9,560 nucleotides of DNA, taken from assembly GCA_019237515.1 (NCBI GenBank), contig JAFAGX010000668.1, positions 1 to 9,560 on the forward strand, in the 5' to 3' direction. Under the pieces are notes generated by a model. The model ran no database searches. It had not been told where the DNA came from and saw nothing but the letters and a program-made list of their open reading frames with translations. Made by a program: the position numbers and the translations under genes. This DNA comes from Acidobacteriaceae bacterium (GTDB lineage Bacteria > Acidobacteriota > Terriglobia > Terriglobales > SbA1). Shown piece after piece: positions 1 to 6,565 of the stretch (within the stretch, counting starts at the first letter, position 1; each line of letters begins with the position of its first letter).

Positions 1-121
1 CAGACTTCACGCCGGCATGGTGCAGAAGGCGCGCCGCCGGCTGGGTCGTCATCATTTCCAGCGGACCAAAGTGCGCCCACCCCTCTTTCTGCATTTGCTT
101 AAACATTGCGAGAGAACTCAC
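1..121 (-). CDS. N-terminus of a probable SAM-dependent methyltransferase (partial)
   Basis: The first 40 codons of a minus-strand gene are present; the rest lies beyond the left edge. The start is taken as GTG at 121-119, because an AGGAGG Shine-Dalgarno (complement of CCTCCT at 127-132) sits 5 nt upstream. An in-frame ATG at 106 has no such site. The peptide contains FKQMQKEGWAHFGPLE and then TTQPAARLLHHAGVK. This layout, with an aromatic/Gly-rich opening, T..aA..Ll..aGV and then the edge, resembles the region just before the SAM-binding glycine motif (VLDVGCGTG) of class I methyltransferases of the ubiE/Methyltransf_11 type. That motif is not visible here, so the family is an inference. 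The gene is divergent from its right-hand neighbour. Confidence 0.6.
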   Translation of the reverse strand, partial: MSSLAMFKQMQKEGWAHFGPLEMMTTQPAARLLHHAGVKS

Positions 122-173
122 GAATGCCTCCTCTTCTGCCGTTGAGATCGAATACCAGTTTAGAGGTTGCACG

Positions 174-207
174 ATTATAGGCTTGGTTTTTTCTGCGGAA
201 TTTCCGC
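174..207 (-). promoter_or_regulatory. Candidate promoter and inverted repeat upstream of the methyltransferase gene
   Basis: On the minus strand a perfect TATAAT (complement of ATTATA at 174-179) lies about 53 nt upstream of the GTG start. No convincing -35 is found at 16-18 nt. A perfect 6-bp inverted repeat, GCGGAA-T-TTCCGC at 195-207, lies just upstream of the -10 box, where a regulator could bind. The rest of the 229-nt intergenic region (122-350) shows nothing else that I can support; no good plus-strand promoter was found for the next gene. Confidence 0.35.
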
Positions 208-350
208 GGTCGTGTGCTTACCTGCTCAAGGTCACTAAAGGCTCAAATCCGATCAGAAGGTTTTCTTAGACCTTCGACAACTGTGCCCTTGGCTGCTGCT
301 TGGCTAAACTTTTGCTGCTCTTAAAGCACTCAGTCAGAGGGCCGCAACCA

Positions 351-965
351 ATGCAGTGGTTCAGCCATATCAATTTTCCATTCACGCTGGTCCTGGCCTA
401 CATCCCTCTAGTGGCGACGGTGGCTACCACCATCCTGAGCATTGTTCTAGCGCGCGCTACGTTGCGCTACGCCGAGGCCAGCGATAAGAGTTTGGCTCTG
501 GCCCGCGAAGAATTCGAGCGCCAATGGTCTCCCGAGTTGCATATCAAACTCGAGAAGCTGTCGTCGCGCCAGGCAAGAATCGTGGTCACAAATCTTGCCC
601 GCATTTCGGTCCTGCTCCAGATGGTGCAATTGCGGCGGATTTCCATGGCTGTGCCCTCGTTGCGCTCCTTCATCAATGAACCTCTGGTGGGCGGCACGAC
701 CTGGGTTGAAGAGCTGGGCAAGAACCTTTTTGCGTGTACCGGTGACGACTACCAAGGCCAGATCGGCGCCGCCATGACCTTTTATGCTTCCGGACGCCTA
801 TTCCGCACCGAATGGTTCCGCTTCCGGGTCGAGATCAAGCACGGCGAAATCATTCGCCTTGAGCCAGTGAACATGGCGGCTCGCCGGGTTCGAGTGGTGG
901 AAGGTGCGACGAAAGCTCCGCCGGAATTGGCCAAAGACCTCGCCGGGACCGCCGAATCGAATTAA
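351..965 (+). CDS. Membrane-anchored protein of unknown function
   Basis: I do not recognise the family. From ATG 351 it is 204 residues. One strongly hydrophobic segment spans about residues 11-35 (TLVLAYIPLVATVATTILSI). It is followed by a charged, probably helical linker (about 38-58, with the pattern LALAREEFERQW) and a soluble domain of about 140 residues rich in beta-strand-like stretches. The pattern of TM helix, helical linker ending in ..FERQWSPEL.. and beta-rich domain is common in single-pass proteins of unknown function. ATG 351 is preferred because GAGGG at 337-341 lies 9 nt upstream; an in-frame TTG at 300 would add 17 residues but has no ribosome binding site. It is followed after 60 nt by the arsR-like gene, which has its own promoter. 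Confidence 0.65.
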   Translation: MQWFSHINFPFTLVLAYIPLVATVATTILSIVLARATLRYAEASDKSLALAREEFERQWSPELHIKLEKLSSRQARIVVTNLARISVLLQMVQLRRISMAVPSLRSFINEPLVGGTTWVEELGKNLFACTGDDYQGQIGAAMTFYASGRLFRTEWFRFRVEIKHGEIIRLEPVNMAARRVRVVEGATKAPPELAKDLAGTAESN

Positions 966-987
966 CAAAGTTTTTACAAAAATCTTT

Positions 988-1015
988 TTGACAATCTTCG
1001 GCTCACGTGAATAAT
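988..1015 (+). promoter_or_regulatory. Sigma-70-type promoter of the arsR-like gene
   Basis: TTGACA at 988-993 (6/6 match) and AATAAT at 1010-1015 (5/6) are separated by 16 nt. The expected transcription start falls at about 1021-1024, only 2-5 nt before the ATG at 1026. No Shine-Dalgarno sequence precedes that ATG, so the mRNA is probably leaderless or nearly so. Confidence 0.7.
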
Positions 1016-1037
1016 ACTCAACCACATGGTTGAATAT
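1014..1037 (+). promoter_or_regulatory. Palindromic operator, likely for the ArsR-type repressor
   Basis: A 24-bp near-perfect palindrome: ATA-c-TCAACCA, a central CA, then TGGTTGA-a-TAT. Each arm is 11 bp with one mismatched pair. It overlaps the 3' part of the -10 box, the predicted transcription start and the ATG of the arsR-like gene. ArsR/SmtB repressors commonly bind AT-ended 12-2-12-like palindromes at their own promoters; that this repressor binds here is inferred from position and symmetry. Confidence 0.65.
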
Positions 1038-1403
1038 CATTCGAGCCCACCGGATCTGAACCTGGTCTTCTCAGCCCTGTCAGATCCCACGCGCCGATCC
1101 ATTCTGAGGACGCTGGTGCGCAGCCCTGCCACCATCAATGAAATTGCCGAGCCCTTCCCGGTCTCGTTGAACGCAATTTCGAAGCACGTGATGGTGCTTG
1201 AGCGTGCCGGCTTGATCCGGAGGGAAATTAACGGTCGCGAGCACCATTGCTACATCCTGCCTGGACCGCTGCGAGAAGCAAACGAGTGGCTCGAACATTA
1301 CCGGGAATTTTGGGAAACGCGCATGGATGCATTGCAAGCCTATGTGACCCGAAAATTCAACGCCTCGAAGAAAAAAGGAGCCGCACATGGCAAGAGCCGC
1401 TGA
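1026..1403 (+). CDS. ArsR/SmtB-family winged-helix transcriptional repressor
   Basis: A 125-residue protein with the typical ArsR opening LVFSALSDPTRRSILRTL (about residues 13-30), a helix-turn-helix with recognition helix around SLNAISKHVMVLERAGLI (47-64), and a wing at about 65-78 (REINGREHHCYIL). The metal-sensing ELCVCDLC motif of classical ArsR is absent; the matching region reads INEIAEPFP and the only cysteine is C75. This fits the non-metal subgroup that is usually paired with an SRPBCC gene. Here that gene follows with a 17-nt overlap, so the two are co-transcribed and probably translationally coupled. The tail (103-125) is basic. The ATG lies inside the palindromic operator, which suggests autorepression. 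The inducing ligand cannot be read from the sequence. Confidence 0.9.
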   Translation: MVEYHSSPPDLNLVFSALSDPTRRSILRTLVRSPATINEIAEPFPVSLNAISKHVMVLERAGLIRREINGREHHCYILPGPLREANEWLEHYREFWETRMDALQAYVTRKFNASKKKGAAHGKSR

Positions 1404-1863
1404 TGGAAGACATCGAGTGGTCATACGTCGAAGCATGCCAGCACCGCGCGATGTTGTTTACCAGGCATGGATAGATCCGGAGGGCATCCGGGAATGGATG
1501 TGCCCCGGAGATGTAATCTCGGCCGAGGCTTCGCTCGACGTGCGGGTGGGCGGATCTTTCCGCATCATCATGCGGACCAAGGATCGTGTTCATGAACACA
1601 CTGGCACCTACAAGATTATCGATCCGCCAAAGAAGCTGGCGTTCACCTGGTCGGGACTCGAGAATCCCAGCGAAATCACTCTGGTGACGGTCGAATTCCT
1701 TGCGCATGGGGAAGAAAGCGAACTGGTCATCACCCACGAAGACTTCACCAAGCGCGATGTCGCACAGCGCTATGAGATGGGATGGGGCACCATCGCGCAG
1801 AAATTTGCCACTTTTTTGTCGGGAGATCGCAAAACGAAGCAGCATCTCGTTACTCCACAATGA
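1387..1863 (+). CDS. SRPBCC (AHSA1/START-like) domain protein
   Basis: A 158-residue protein that is essentially one helix-grip domain. The N-terminal strand and helix are IRRSMPAPRDVVYQAWIDPEG (about 14-33), followed by the typical W-MCPG turn (37-41). Strands include GGSFRIIMR (55-63) and HTGTYKIIDPPKKLAFTW (71-88). The C-terminal helix starts GWGTIAQKFATFL (132-144). The AHSA1-like family is named for the Hsp90 activator Aha1, but the bacterial members are small hydrophobic-ligand-binding proteins, mostly uncharacterised. The start is supported by AAGGAG at 1375-1380, 6 nt before the ATG, placed within the end of the arsR-like gene. ArsR plus SRPBCC is a frequent bacterial pair, and the SRPBCC protein may bind the compound to which the repressor responds; that is inference. 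Confidence 0.88.
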   Translation: MARAADGRHRVVIRRSMPAPRDVVYQAWIDPEGIREWMCPGDVISAEASLDVRVGGSFRIIMRTKDRVHEHTGTYKIIDPPKKLAFTWSGLENPSEITLVTVEFLAHGEESELVITHEDFTKRDVAQRYEMGWGTIAQKFATFLSGDRKTKQHLVTPQ

Positions 1864-1938
1864 CGCTGGCTCACGGTTGGTCAGCAACTGGCGTTTTCAA
1901 TCGAGAATACAACTGTTTCAAGAAAGGGTGGATGAGCA

Positions 1939-2721
1939 ATGCCTATCTATACAGTGGCGCAGTATCAGGTTCGATCCGCAGGCGTTGAGAAGGTAAAGCG
2001 CGCGATTGAAGAATTTGTCCCCTACGTACAAAGCCACGAACCAGGCACTCGCGTGTACATGGCGTGGCAGCAGCAGGATGATCTCACTCGTTTTGTCCAC
2101 TTTTTCATTTTCCAAGACCGCGCCGCCCACGAAGCGCACAGCAAATCAGAAGCCGTGAAACGTTTCGAAGAGGCGTATCGCCCTGAGCTGTCTGGTGGCG
2201 ATGTAATATTCACGGATTACAACCTGATCGCCAGCAACCAGGGTGAAAAGGGCTATCCTTTTTCCGAATCCGCCGGGCCGGCTAGCAAGGACAACCAGGA
2301 AGAACACAACAAACAGGTTGTTCGTGAGTTCACCCGAATTTTTAAGAACGAACATAATGTGGAGGGAGTCACGTATCTATTCGCCAAAAACTTCACTCAT
2401 CACTTCCGCGCCCCGTTGGCGCCGGGCCTCGAAGGCTTCCGACAGATCGGGAGAATGATGAACACGGCGTTTCCCGACGTTGTTGTCACCGAAGAAGATC
2501 TTATTGCGGCGGGAGACAAAGTTATCGAGAGGAGTTCCGCCCTCGCCACCCACCGAGGTTCCCTAACGGGGGAAACGCCTACAAATAAGCGCGTCAGGTG
2601 GACCGAAATACATATATACCGTCTGGAGAACGGACGCATCCGCGAGCACTGGGTCGAGATGGCCATGATGGAACTGTTGCAACAGATCGGCGCGCTGCCC
2701 CAGCCCGGAGAGGCAGCTTAG
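1939..2721 (+). CDS. ABM-SnoaL fusion: antibiotic-biosynthesis-monooxygenase-like domain plus SnoaL-like polyketide/ester cyclase domain
   Basis: A 260-residue two-domain protein. Residues 1-97 form a ferredoxin-like ABM domain (IYTVAQYQVR...VEKVKRAIEEFVPYV...PGTRVYMAWQQQDD...FVHFFIFQDRAAHEAHSKSEAV). Residues 98-122 are a linker. Residues 123-253 are SnoaL-like of the ester-cyclase type, with FTHHFRAPLAPG (152-163), FPDVVVTEEDLIAAGDKVIER (179-198), THRGSLTGETPTNKRV (204-219) and GRIREHWVEM...LLQQIG (232-251). ABM domains act on aromatic or haem-like substrates and SnoaL-type proteins are cyclases or hydratase-like enzymes; the actual substrate is unknown. The aspartate usually found in the last SnoaL motif (EHW...D..gll.QlG) is Ala242 here, so catalysis may differ or be lost. 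A GGGTGG ribosome binding site around 1926-1931 precedes the ATG. It lies 75 nt after the SRPBCC gene with no clear promoter between, so it probably belongs to the ArsR-controlled transcript. Confidence 0.82.
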   Translation: MPIYTVAQYQVRSAGVEKVKRAIEEFVPYVQSHEPGTRVYMAWQQQDDLTRFVHFFIFQDRAAHEAHSKSEAVKRFEEAYRPELSGGDVIFTDYNLIASNQGEKGYPFSESAGPASKDNQEEHNKQVVREFTRIFKNEHNVEGVTYLFAKNFTHHFRAPLAPGLEGFRQIGRMMNTAFPDVVVTEEDLIAAGDKVIERSSALATHRGSLTGETPTNKRVRWTEIHIYRLENGRIREHWVEMAMMELLQQIGALPQPGEAA

Positions 2722-2880
2722 CCATCCGGTCATTTACTGCCAGTGTCTGAAATCTATGACTTACTATCACGGCGAGGTGCTCCCCTGCATCTCGGTTCCA
2801 CTCCGGCGCATCTATTTGCAGGGCAGTAACTTTAGGGTCTCCGGCGTGCTGAATTCGATCCGGATCGCGGGAATCCCACA

Positions 2881-2889
2881 TGCTATACT
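2881..2889 (+). promoter_or_regulatory. Extended -10 promoter candidate for the S41 peptidase gene
   Basis: TGC-TATACT forms an extended -10 element (TG-n-TATAAT-like, 5/6 in the hexamer) with no good -35 upstream. It would give a leader of about 50 nt before the ATG at 2948. It lies in the 226-nt intergenic region 2722-2947, in which I see no other supported element. Confidence 0.42.
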
Positions 2890-2947
2890 GCCTCTAGAAT
2901 GCGGTGACTTGGGCGTGTTTCCAGCCCGAAACCGAAGGAATTGAAAC

Positions 2948-4546
2948 ATGGTTGGTAGTTCGCGTCGCACTCTCTTCCTGATTGTTTTTGTCCTTATAAC
3001 TTGCGGATTTTTCGGAATGGTCTTCGGCCAGAAGATCACACCTGCAGCCTCGTCGAATGGCGATACGGACGTGCGCGACAGCTTGCGCCAATTTACGCAG
3101 GTCTACAACGTGATCGAGCAGAACTATGCCGAACCGATAAATGCGGACAAGGCGATTTACAACGGCGCGATTCCGGGCATGCTCCACGTGCTTGATCCCC
3201 ATTCCAATTTCTTCGATCCCAAGGCCTATTCGCTCCTTCGCGAAGACCAGCGCGGCAAGTACTACGGCGTCGGCATGACCGTCGGTCCGCGCAATAATAA
3301 AGTGATAGTGATTGCACCTTTTGTTGGCACACCGGCATATCGCGCGGGCATCCGCCCGGGTGACATCATCGTTGCCGTTGACGGAAAATCCACAGACAAT
3401 ATGAGCACCAGCGACGTGGCTGATCTGCTCAAAGGTCCCAAGGGCACTACTGTACACATCACTATCCTGCGCGAAGGATTGGACAAACCGCTGGAATTCG
3501 CCGTAATTCGTGATGAGATTCCACGCTACAGCGTCGACCTGCACTTCATGATCCGCCCCGGCATCGGTTACATGCACGTCAGCGGCTTTAATGAGACCAC
3601 CGAGGCCGAGGTCCAGAAAGCGCTGGATGAGATGGGGGATCTCAAGGGATTGGTGCTCGACCTGCGCGGCAATCCTGGCGGATTGCTCAGCGAAGGCGTG
3701 GGTGTTGCGGACAAGTTCCTGCACAAAGGCCAGCTGATTGTGTCCCACCATGGACGAAATTCGCCCGAGAAGCGCTATGTTGCAACGCACGGCAATAGCG
3801 GAAAGGATTACCCCTTAGTAGTTTTGGTCAACCGTGGCACGGCTTCCGCCGCCGAAATTGTGGCTGGAGCCATTCAGGATCACGACCGGGGTCTGATCGT
3901 TGGAGAAACGACCTTCGGCAAGGGACTGGTGCAAACCGTGTATCCGTTGGCTGAAAACACTGGCCTCGCCCTGACTACCGCGAAGTACTACACTCCAAGC
4001 GGCCGGCTCATTCAGCGCGACTATTCCAACATTTCGCTCTATGATTACTACTTCGAACGCGAGACCGATAACAACACCGCCAACCGCGAAGTAAAGCTGA
4101 CCGATAGCGGCCGCACAGTGTACGGTGGCGGCGGCATCACGCCCGATTACAATGTGCCGCCGGTGAAGACCAACCGTTTCCAGGACGAACTCCTGGCACA
4201 TTATGCATTCTTCAACTTTGCCAAGCGGTATGTCGTCAACCATCATCCGACCGAGAAATTCGAGGTTGATGATGTAACCATGAGTGACTTCCGCAAGTTT
4301 CTCGACGAAGAGAAGATTCCATTTAGTGAGGCTGATCTCGTCGAAAACAATGAGTGGGTGCGCGCCAACATCAAGAGCGAAATCTTCATCGACGCTTTCG
4401 GTCAGAATGAAGGTTTGAAGGTCAAAGAGGAAGCCGATCCCTTGGTGCTGAAAGCTCTCGATCTCATGCCCGAAGCAAAGCAGCTCGCGGAGAACGCTCG
4501 TCGGGTCGTGGCAGAACGCACCAACTCTCACGCGCTGAGCCGCTAG
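2948..4546 (+). CDS. S41-family C-terminal processing peptidase (Ctp/Prc type)
   Basis: A 532-residue serine peptidase acting in the envelope. The N-terminus has basic residues (SSRR) and a hydrophobic stretch at about 8-26 ending in VFGQ, so it is exported by a signal peptide or signal anchor. An N-terminal helical region (about 43-95, including VLDPHSNFFDP) is followed by a PDZ domain at about 105-180 (YYGVGMTVG, AYRAGIRPGDIIVAVDG). The S41 catalytic domain is at about 195-355: GLVLDLRGNPGG (235-245), the nucleophile Ser300 in NRGTASAAEIVAGA and the general base Lys325 in GETTFGKGLVQT. The peptidase is therefore predicted to be active. A C-terminal extension of about 120 residues (410-532) is helical and charged. 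GAAGGAA at 2934-2940 lies 7 nt upstream of the ATG. These enzymes trim the C-termini of envelope proteins after PDZ-guided recognition. The gene appears monocistronic, with its own promoter candidate and a terminator. Confidence 0.93.
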   Translation: MVGSSRRTLFLIVFVLITCGFFGMVFGQKITPAASSNGDTDVRDSLRQFTQVYNVIEQNYAEPINADKAIYNGAIPGMLHVLDPHSNFFDPKAYSLLREDQRGKYYGVGMTVGPRNNKVIVIAPFVGTPAYRAGIRPGDIIVAVDGKSTDNMSTSDVADLLKGPKGTTVHITILREGLDKPLEFAVIRDEIPRYSVDLHFMIRPGIGYMHVSGFNETTEAEVQKALDEMGDLKGLVLDLRGNPGGLLSEGVGVADKFLHKGQLIVSHHGRNSPEKRYVATHGNSGKDYPLVVLVNRGTASAAEIVAGAIQDHDRGLIVGETTFGKGLVQTVYPLAENTGLALTTAKYYTPSGRLIQRDYSNISLYDYYFERETDNNTANREVKLTDSGRTVYGGGGITPDYNVPPVKTNRFQDELLAHYAFFNFAKRYVVNHHPTEKFEVDDVTMSDFRKFLDEEKIPFSEADLVENNEWVRANIKSEIFIDAFGQNEGLKVKEEADPLVLKALDLMPEAKQLAENARRVVAERTNSHALSR

Positions 4547-4563
4547 TTTTCTTGTCCTTCCTC

Positions 4564-4593
4564 AGGCCCGGGTTTCCCGGGCCTTTTCCTTTT
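4564..4593 (+). terminator. Rho-independent terminator of the S41 peptidase gene
   Basis: A 9-bp perfect stem, AGGCCCGGG / CCCGGGCCT (4564-4572 and 4576-4584), closes on a TTT loop. It is followed by a T-rich run (TTTTCCTTTT, 4584-4593), starting 18 nt after the stop codon. Confidence 0.9.
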
Positions 4594-4612
4594 GCAAGGT
4601 TTACGCTCGGCA

Positions 4613-4641
4613 TTGACGGCTCACCTGCGAGATTCTAGAAT
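4613..4641 (+). promoter_or_regulatory. Sigma-70-type promoter of the prepilin peptidase gene
   Basis: TTGACG (4613-4618, 5/6) and TAGAAT (4636-4641, 5/6) are separated by exactly 17 nt. The expected transcription start is near A4648. It lies right after the terminator of the upstream gene, so it most likely opens an independent transcript. Confidence 0.65.
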
Positions 4642-4647
4642 CCGCGC

Positions 4648-5208
4648 ATCGACCCCCATCACATCTCATTCCTGGTAAATCCGCGCGCAGTCTGGATTGT
4701 CGCCGCCATCGTCGGCGCAATTGCGGGCTACACCGATTACCGTTGGCGGCGCATTCCGAACTGGCTGACTGTTCCGGGCCTCTTGCTCGGAATCGCCCTG
4801 AATTCGCTCGCCCAGGGTGGGTATGGCGTTCGATATTCGCTGGTGGGCGCAGGACTCGGCCTTCTGATTCTCCTGCCCTTTGTGCTGATCCGTAGTCTCG
4901 GCGCCGGCGATTGGAAGCTGATTGGCGCTCTGGGAGCTTTTGTCGGCCCGCATAATCTGATTACCGTGCTGTTTGTAACCGTCGTGATTGCCGGACTGAT
5001 GGCGCTTTTCGTCGTGATCTGGAAACGCCGCTTCCTTCAAACCATGCGCAACATCGGAGGCATGCTCGCCGCCATGATGAGCTTGCATCTTCCTGGAAGA
5101 GAGGTTTCATTGGACAACCCGGAGTCTTCCAAGATTCCGTTCGGTGTGGCCGCCGCGATTGCGATTGTACTTTTCGCCGCCGCACAACTGTGGAACAGCC
5201 GCCGATAG
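4648..5208 (+). CDS. A24-family prepilin peptidase (TadV/CpaA-like), start codon uncertain
   Basis: An integral-membrane aspartic peptidase that removes the leader from type IV or Tad prepilins. The frame is open from 4639, just after TAG 4636-4638. Numbered from 4648 it is 186 residues, the size of the short CpaA/TadV form without a methylase domain. Both catalytic aspartates are present: Asp30 in GYTDYRWRRIPNWLT (codon 4735) and Asp88 in GAGDWKL (codon 4909). Hydrophobic segments include WIVAAIVGAIAG, VPGLLLGIAL, LVGAGLGLLILLPFVLI, LITVLFVTVVIAGLMALFVVI and VAAAIAIVLFAAAQLW. There is no ATG, GTG or TTG between the upstream stop and TTG 4783. Starting at that TTG would delete Asp30 and the first membrane helix, so it is unlikely to be the real start. 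The 5' end given here is the ATC at the predicted transcription start, as a placeholder. No pilin or secretion genes are adjacent in this window. Confidence 0.8.
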   Translation: MDPHHISFLVNPRAVWIVAAIVGAIAGYTDYRWRRIPNWLTVPGLLLGIALNSLAQGGYGVRYSLVGAGLGLLILLPFVLIRSLGAGDWKLIGALGAFVGPHNLITVLFVTVVIAGLMALFVVIWKRRFLQTMRNIGGMLAAMMSLHLPGREVSLDNPESSKIPFGVAAAIAIVLFAAAQLWNSRR

Positions 5209-5218
5209 TGATAGGCTG

Positions 5219-5261
5219 CCGGGAGGAATCTGCCTCTGTTCACTACTGATTAGAGGCCCGG
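5219..5261. terminator. Weak stem-loop between convergent genes
   Basis: GCCTCT (5232-5237) can pair with AGAGGC (5252-5257) across a 14-nt loop, and CCGGG (5219-5223) could extend it by pairing with CCCGG (5257-5261) beyond a bulge. It fills the 54-nt gap between the two convergent stop codons, where a bidirectional terminator would be expected. There is no T-tract on either side, so the call is weak. Confidence 0.25.
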
Positions 5262-5262
5262 A

Positions 5263-6426
5263 TTACTTCTTCTCCTGCACCGCCGCAGAATTTGGCTTTG
5301 CCGAGGCACGCTCGATCTCGGCCAGGAATTTCTTCCCTTCTTCAATTTCGGTGGGATCCCTGGCCACGCTCAGATATTGCTGAATATGCTCGGAAGCTTC
5401 CTGATACTGCCCCTTCCGCGCAAGAATCATTCCGAGCAGATATTGCAGCTTCGGCGCTTGATGCGCGTCATCCACCCGGATCCCCTGGCGGGTATTCTTT
5501 TCTGCTGCATCAAAATTTCCCAACTGATAGTTGGCCGCCCCACTCAGGAAATACGCGACGGGAAAATTGACGGGATTCAACCCCAGAAGCTTGTCGGTAA
5601 CCTCAACCACCTGCGCCCATTGGTTCGCGTGAAAGGCCAGTTGCGCCAAACCATCGTAAGCGTTCACATACTTCGGGTCGGCCGCGATCGATTGCTCAAA
5701 CGACTTCTTTGCCGACGCCGAATCGTTCTGCCTGATTTGCACCATCCCCAATTCTGTCCATGCGACCGCATACTTCGGATAAATCTCAACCGCCTTTTCC
5801 AGCGACTTCTGCGCCTGCTCCCACTTGCCCTTTTTCTCCTCGTCGCGAGCTTTTTCGAGTGCCTTTTTGGCGGGCTTGGGAGCCAGCATGCTCGTGACGC
5901 TGATACTGGTTCCCTCAACATGCTCGAGGCGATGTAAGGTGATCGTACCCAAGTCGACACTCTCCAGCTTACTCAGTCGACTGGCTAGTTCAATCACTGG
6001 CGACGAATATCCCGCCAATACTGCCTGAACTTCACAGTCACGCCAGTTACGTTCGTCCCGCAGGCTATCGCTGCGGGTCATCATGGTAGAACTGGCGTCA
6101 CTCGAATCCCCTACCCCGATTGAACTCGTGTCGCCGAACTGAAAACTGAACGACCCATGCAAATCGGTATAGGCGGCCGTGTGCCGCTGGCCATGACAAG
6201 TCATCTGAATTGCCGCCGGGTCCGTCAGCCGGCCGCCGTCGTCTAGACTTACCTTTCCAGAAAGGAATGCGGTTACCTCCGAAGAGGTTCCATTGTTATT
6301 GCCAGAGGGTATCGTTGTGTTTGTTCCGGGCGTGGTGCCAGAACCGCGGCTACCTCGCACCTGCGCAGAAACCGTCATTGAAGCCGAGAAAAGAGCTAGC
6401 AGAGAGCAGAACCACCAAATACGCAT
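5263..6426 (-). CDS. Exported TPR protein with an N-terminal carboxypeptidase-regulatory-like domain
   Basis: From ATG 6426 the protein has 387 residues. A signal peptide (MRIWWFCSLLALF..., about 1-21) ends in TVSA before Gln22, a good signal peptidase I site. A low-complexity Gly/Ser/Thr/Asn segment (about 25-50) leads to a beta-rich region at about 53-165 resembling CarboxypepD_reg/Cna-B-like folds (FLSGKVSLDDGGRL, AAYTDLHGSFSFQF, VQAVLAGY, VDLGTITLHRL). A helical tail at about 185-355 carries about five TPR units, for example WEQAQKSLEKAVEIYPKYAVAW and SAKKSFEQSIAADPKYVNAY. The tail ends in a charged stretch. It is probably a periplasmic protein-protein interaction scaffold with no enzymatic motif. 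The ATG is chosen over an in-frame TTG at 6480 because it begins a clean signal peptide and because a -10-like TATGAT lies between the two. It is divergent from the efflux operon. Confidence 0.82.
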   Translation of the reverse strand: MRIWWFCSLLALFSASMTVSAQVRGSRGSGTTPGTNTTIPSGNNNGTSSEVTAFLSGKVSLDDGGRLTDPAAIQMTCHGQRHTAAYTDLHGSFSFQFGDTSSIGVGDSSDASSTMMTRSDSLRDERNWRDCEVQAVLAGYSSPVIELASRLSKLESVDLGTITLHRLEHVEGTSISVTSMLAPKPAKKALEKARDEEKKGKWEQAQKSLEKAVEIYPKYAVAWTELGMVQIRQNDSASAKKSFEQSIAADPKYVNAYDGLAQLAFHANQWAQVVEVTDKLLGLNPVNFPVAYFLSGAANYQLGNFDAAEKNTRQGIRVDDAHQAPKLQYLLGMILARKGQYQEASEHIQQYLSVARDPTEIEEGKKFLAEIERASAKPNSAAVQEKK

Positions 6427-6465
6427 AAACCACCGCCAACGCTTGGATGCCGGCCAGCAGGTGCA

Positions 6466-6471
6466 ATCATA
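6466..6471 (-). promoter_or_regulatory. -10 candidate for the TPR protein gene
   Basis: TATGAT on the minus strand (complement of ATCATA at 6466-6471; 5/6) lies 39 nt upstream of the ATG at 6426. At 17 nt upstream of it only a weak -35 (TTACCT, 3/6) is found. If used, it excludes the TTG at 6480 as start codon. Confidence 0.3.
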
Positions 6472-6565
6472 TACGGACAATCCCCGAGAGGTAACGGTCC
6501 CGGCATATTTTTACAAATCTGGATGGCCATACCCATGTTTTCGCGCCACTCAATTGAAAGCAGTC

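Noticed and set aside
300..350. TTG start at 300 for the membrane-anchored protein
   Set aside because: It has no ribosome binding site; ATG 351 has GAGGG at a usable distance and still includes the whole membrane segment.
1357..1887. Minus-strand frame of 176 codons opposite the SRPBCC gene
   Set aside because: The plus-strand SRPBCC protein has a clear family pattern and ribosome binding site; the minus-strand product has none.
1864..1938. Possible separate promoter before the ABM-SnoaL gene
   Set aside because: TTGGTC at 1877 and GAATAC at about 1904 have a spacing far too long (over 20 nt), and no other pair fits, so co-transcription with the upstream genes is the simpler view.
2894..3790. 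Long open frame of 298 codons on the minus strand
   Set aside because: It lies opposite the S41 peptidase, whose domains and catalytic residues are unmistakable. The minus-strand translation shows no recognisable motif and is an antisense shadow.
3815..4531. Open frame of 238 codons on the minus strand
   Set aside because: It is again antisense to the S41 peptidase, with no ribosome binding site or domain signature.
5377..5937. Plus-strand frame of 186 codons opposite the TPR gene
   Set aside because: The minus-strand TPR repeats explain this region, and the plus-strand product is Arg/Leu-rich shadow sequence.
6427..6480. In-frame TTG start at 6480 for the TPR protein
   Set aside because: It would add 18 residues before a well-formed signal peptide. 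A -10-like TATGAT lies downstream of it, so ATG 6426 is preferred, although a short extension cannot be fully excluded.
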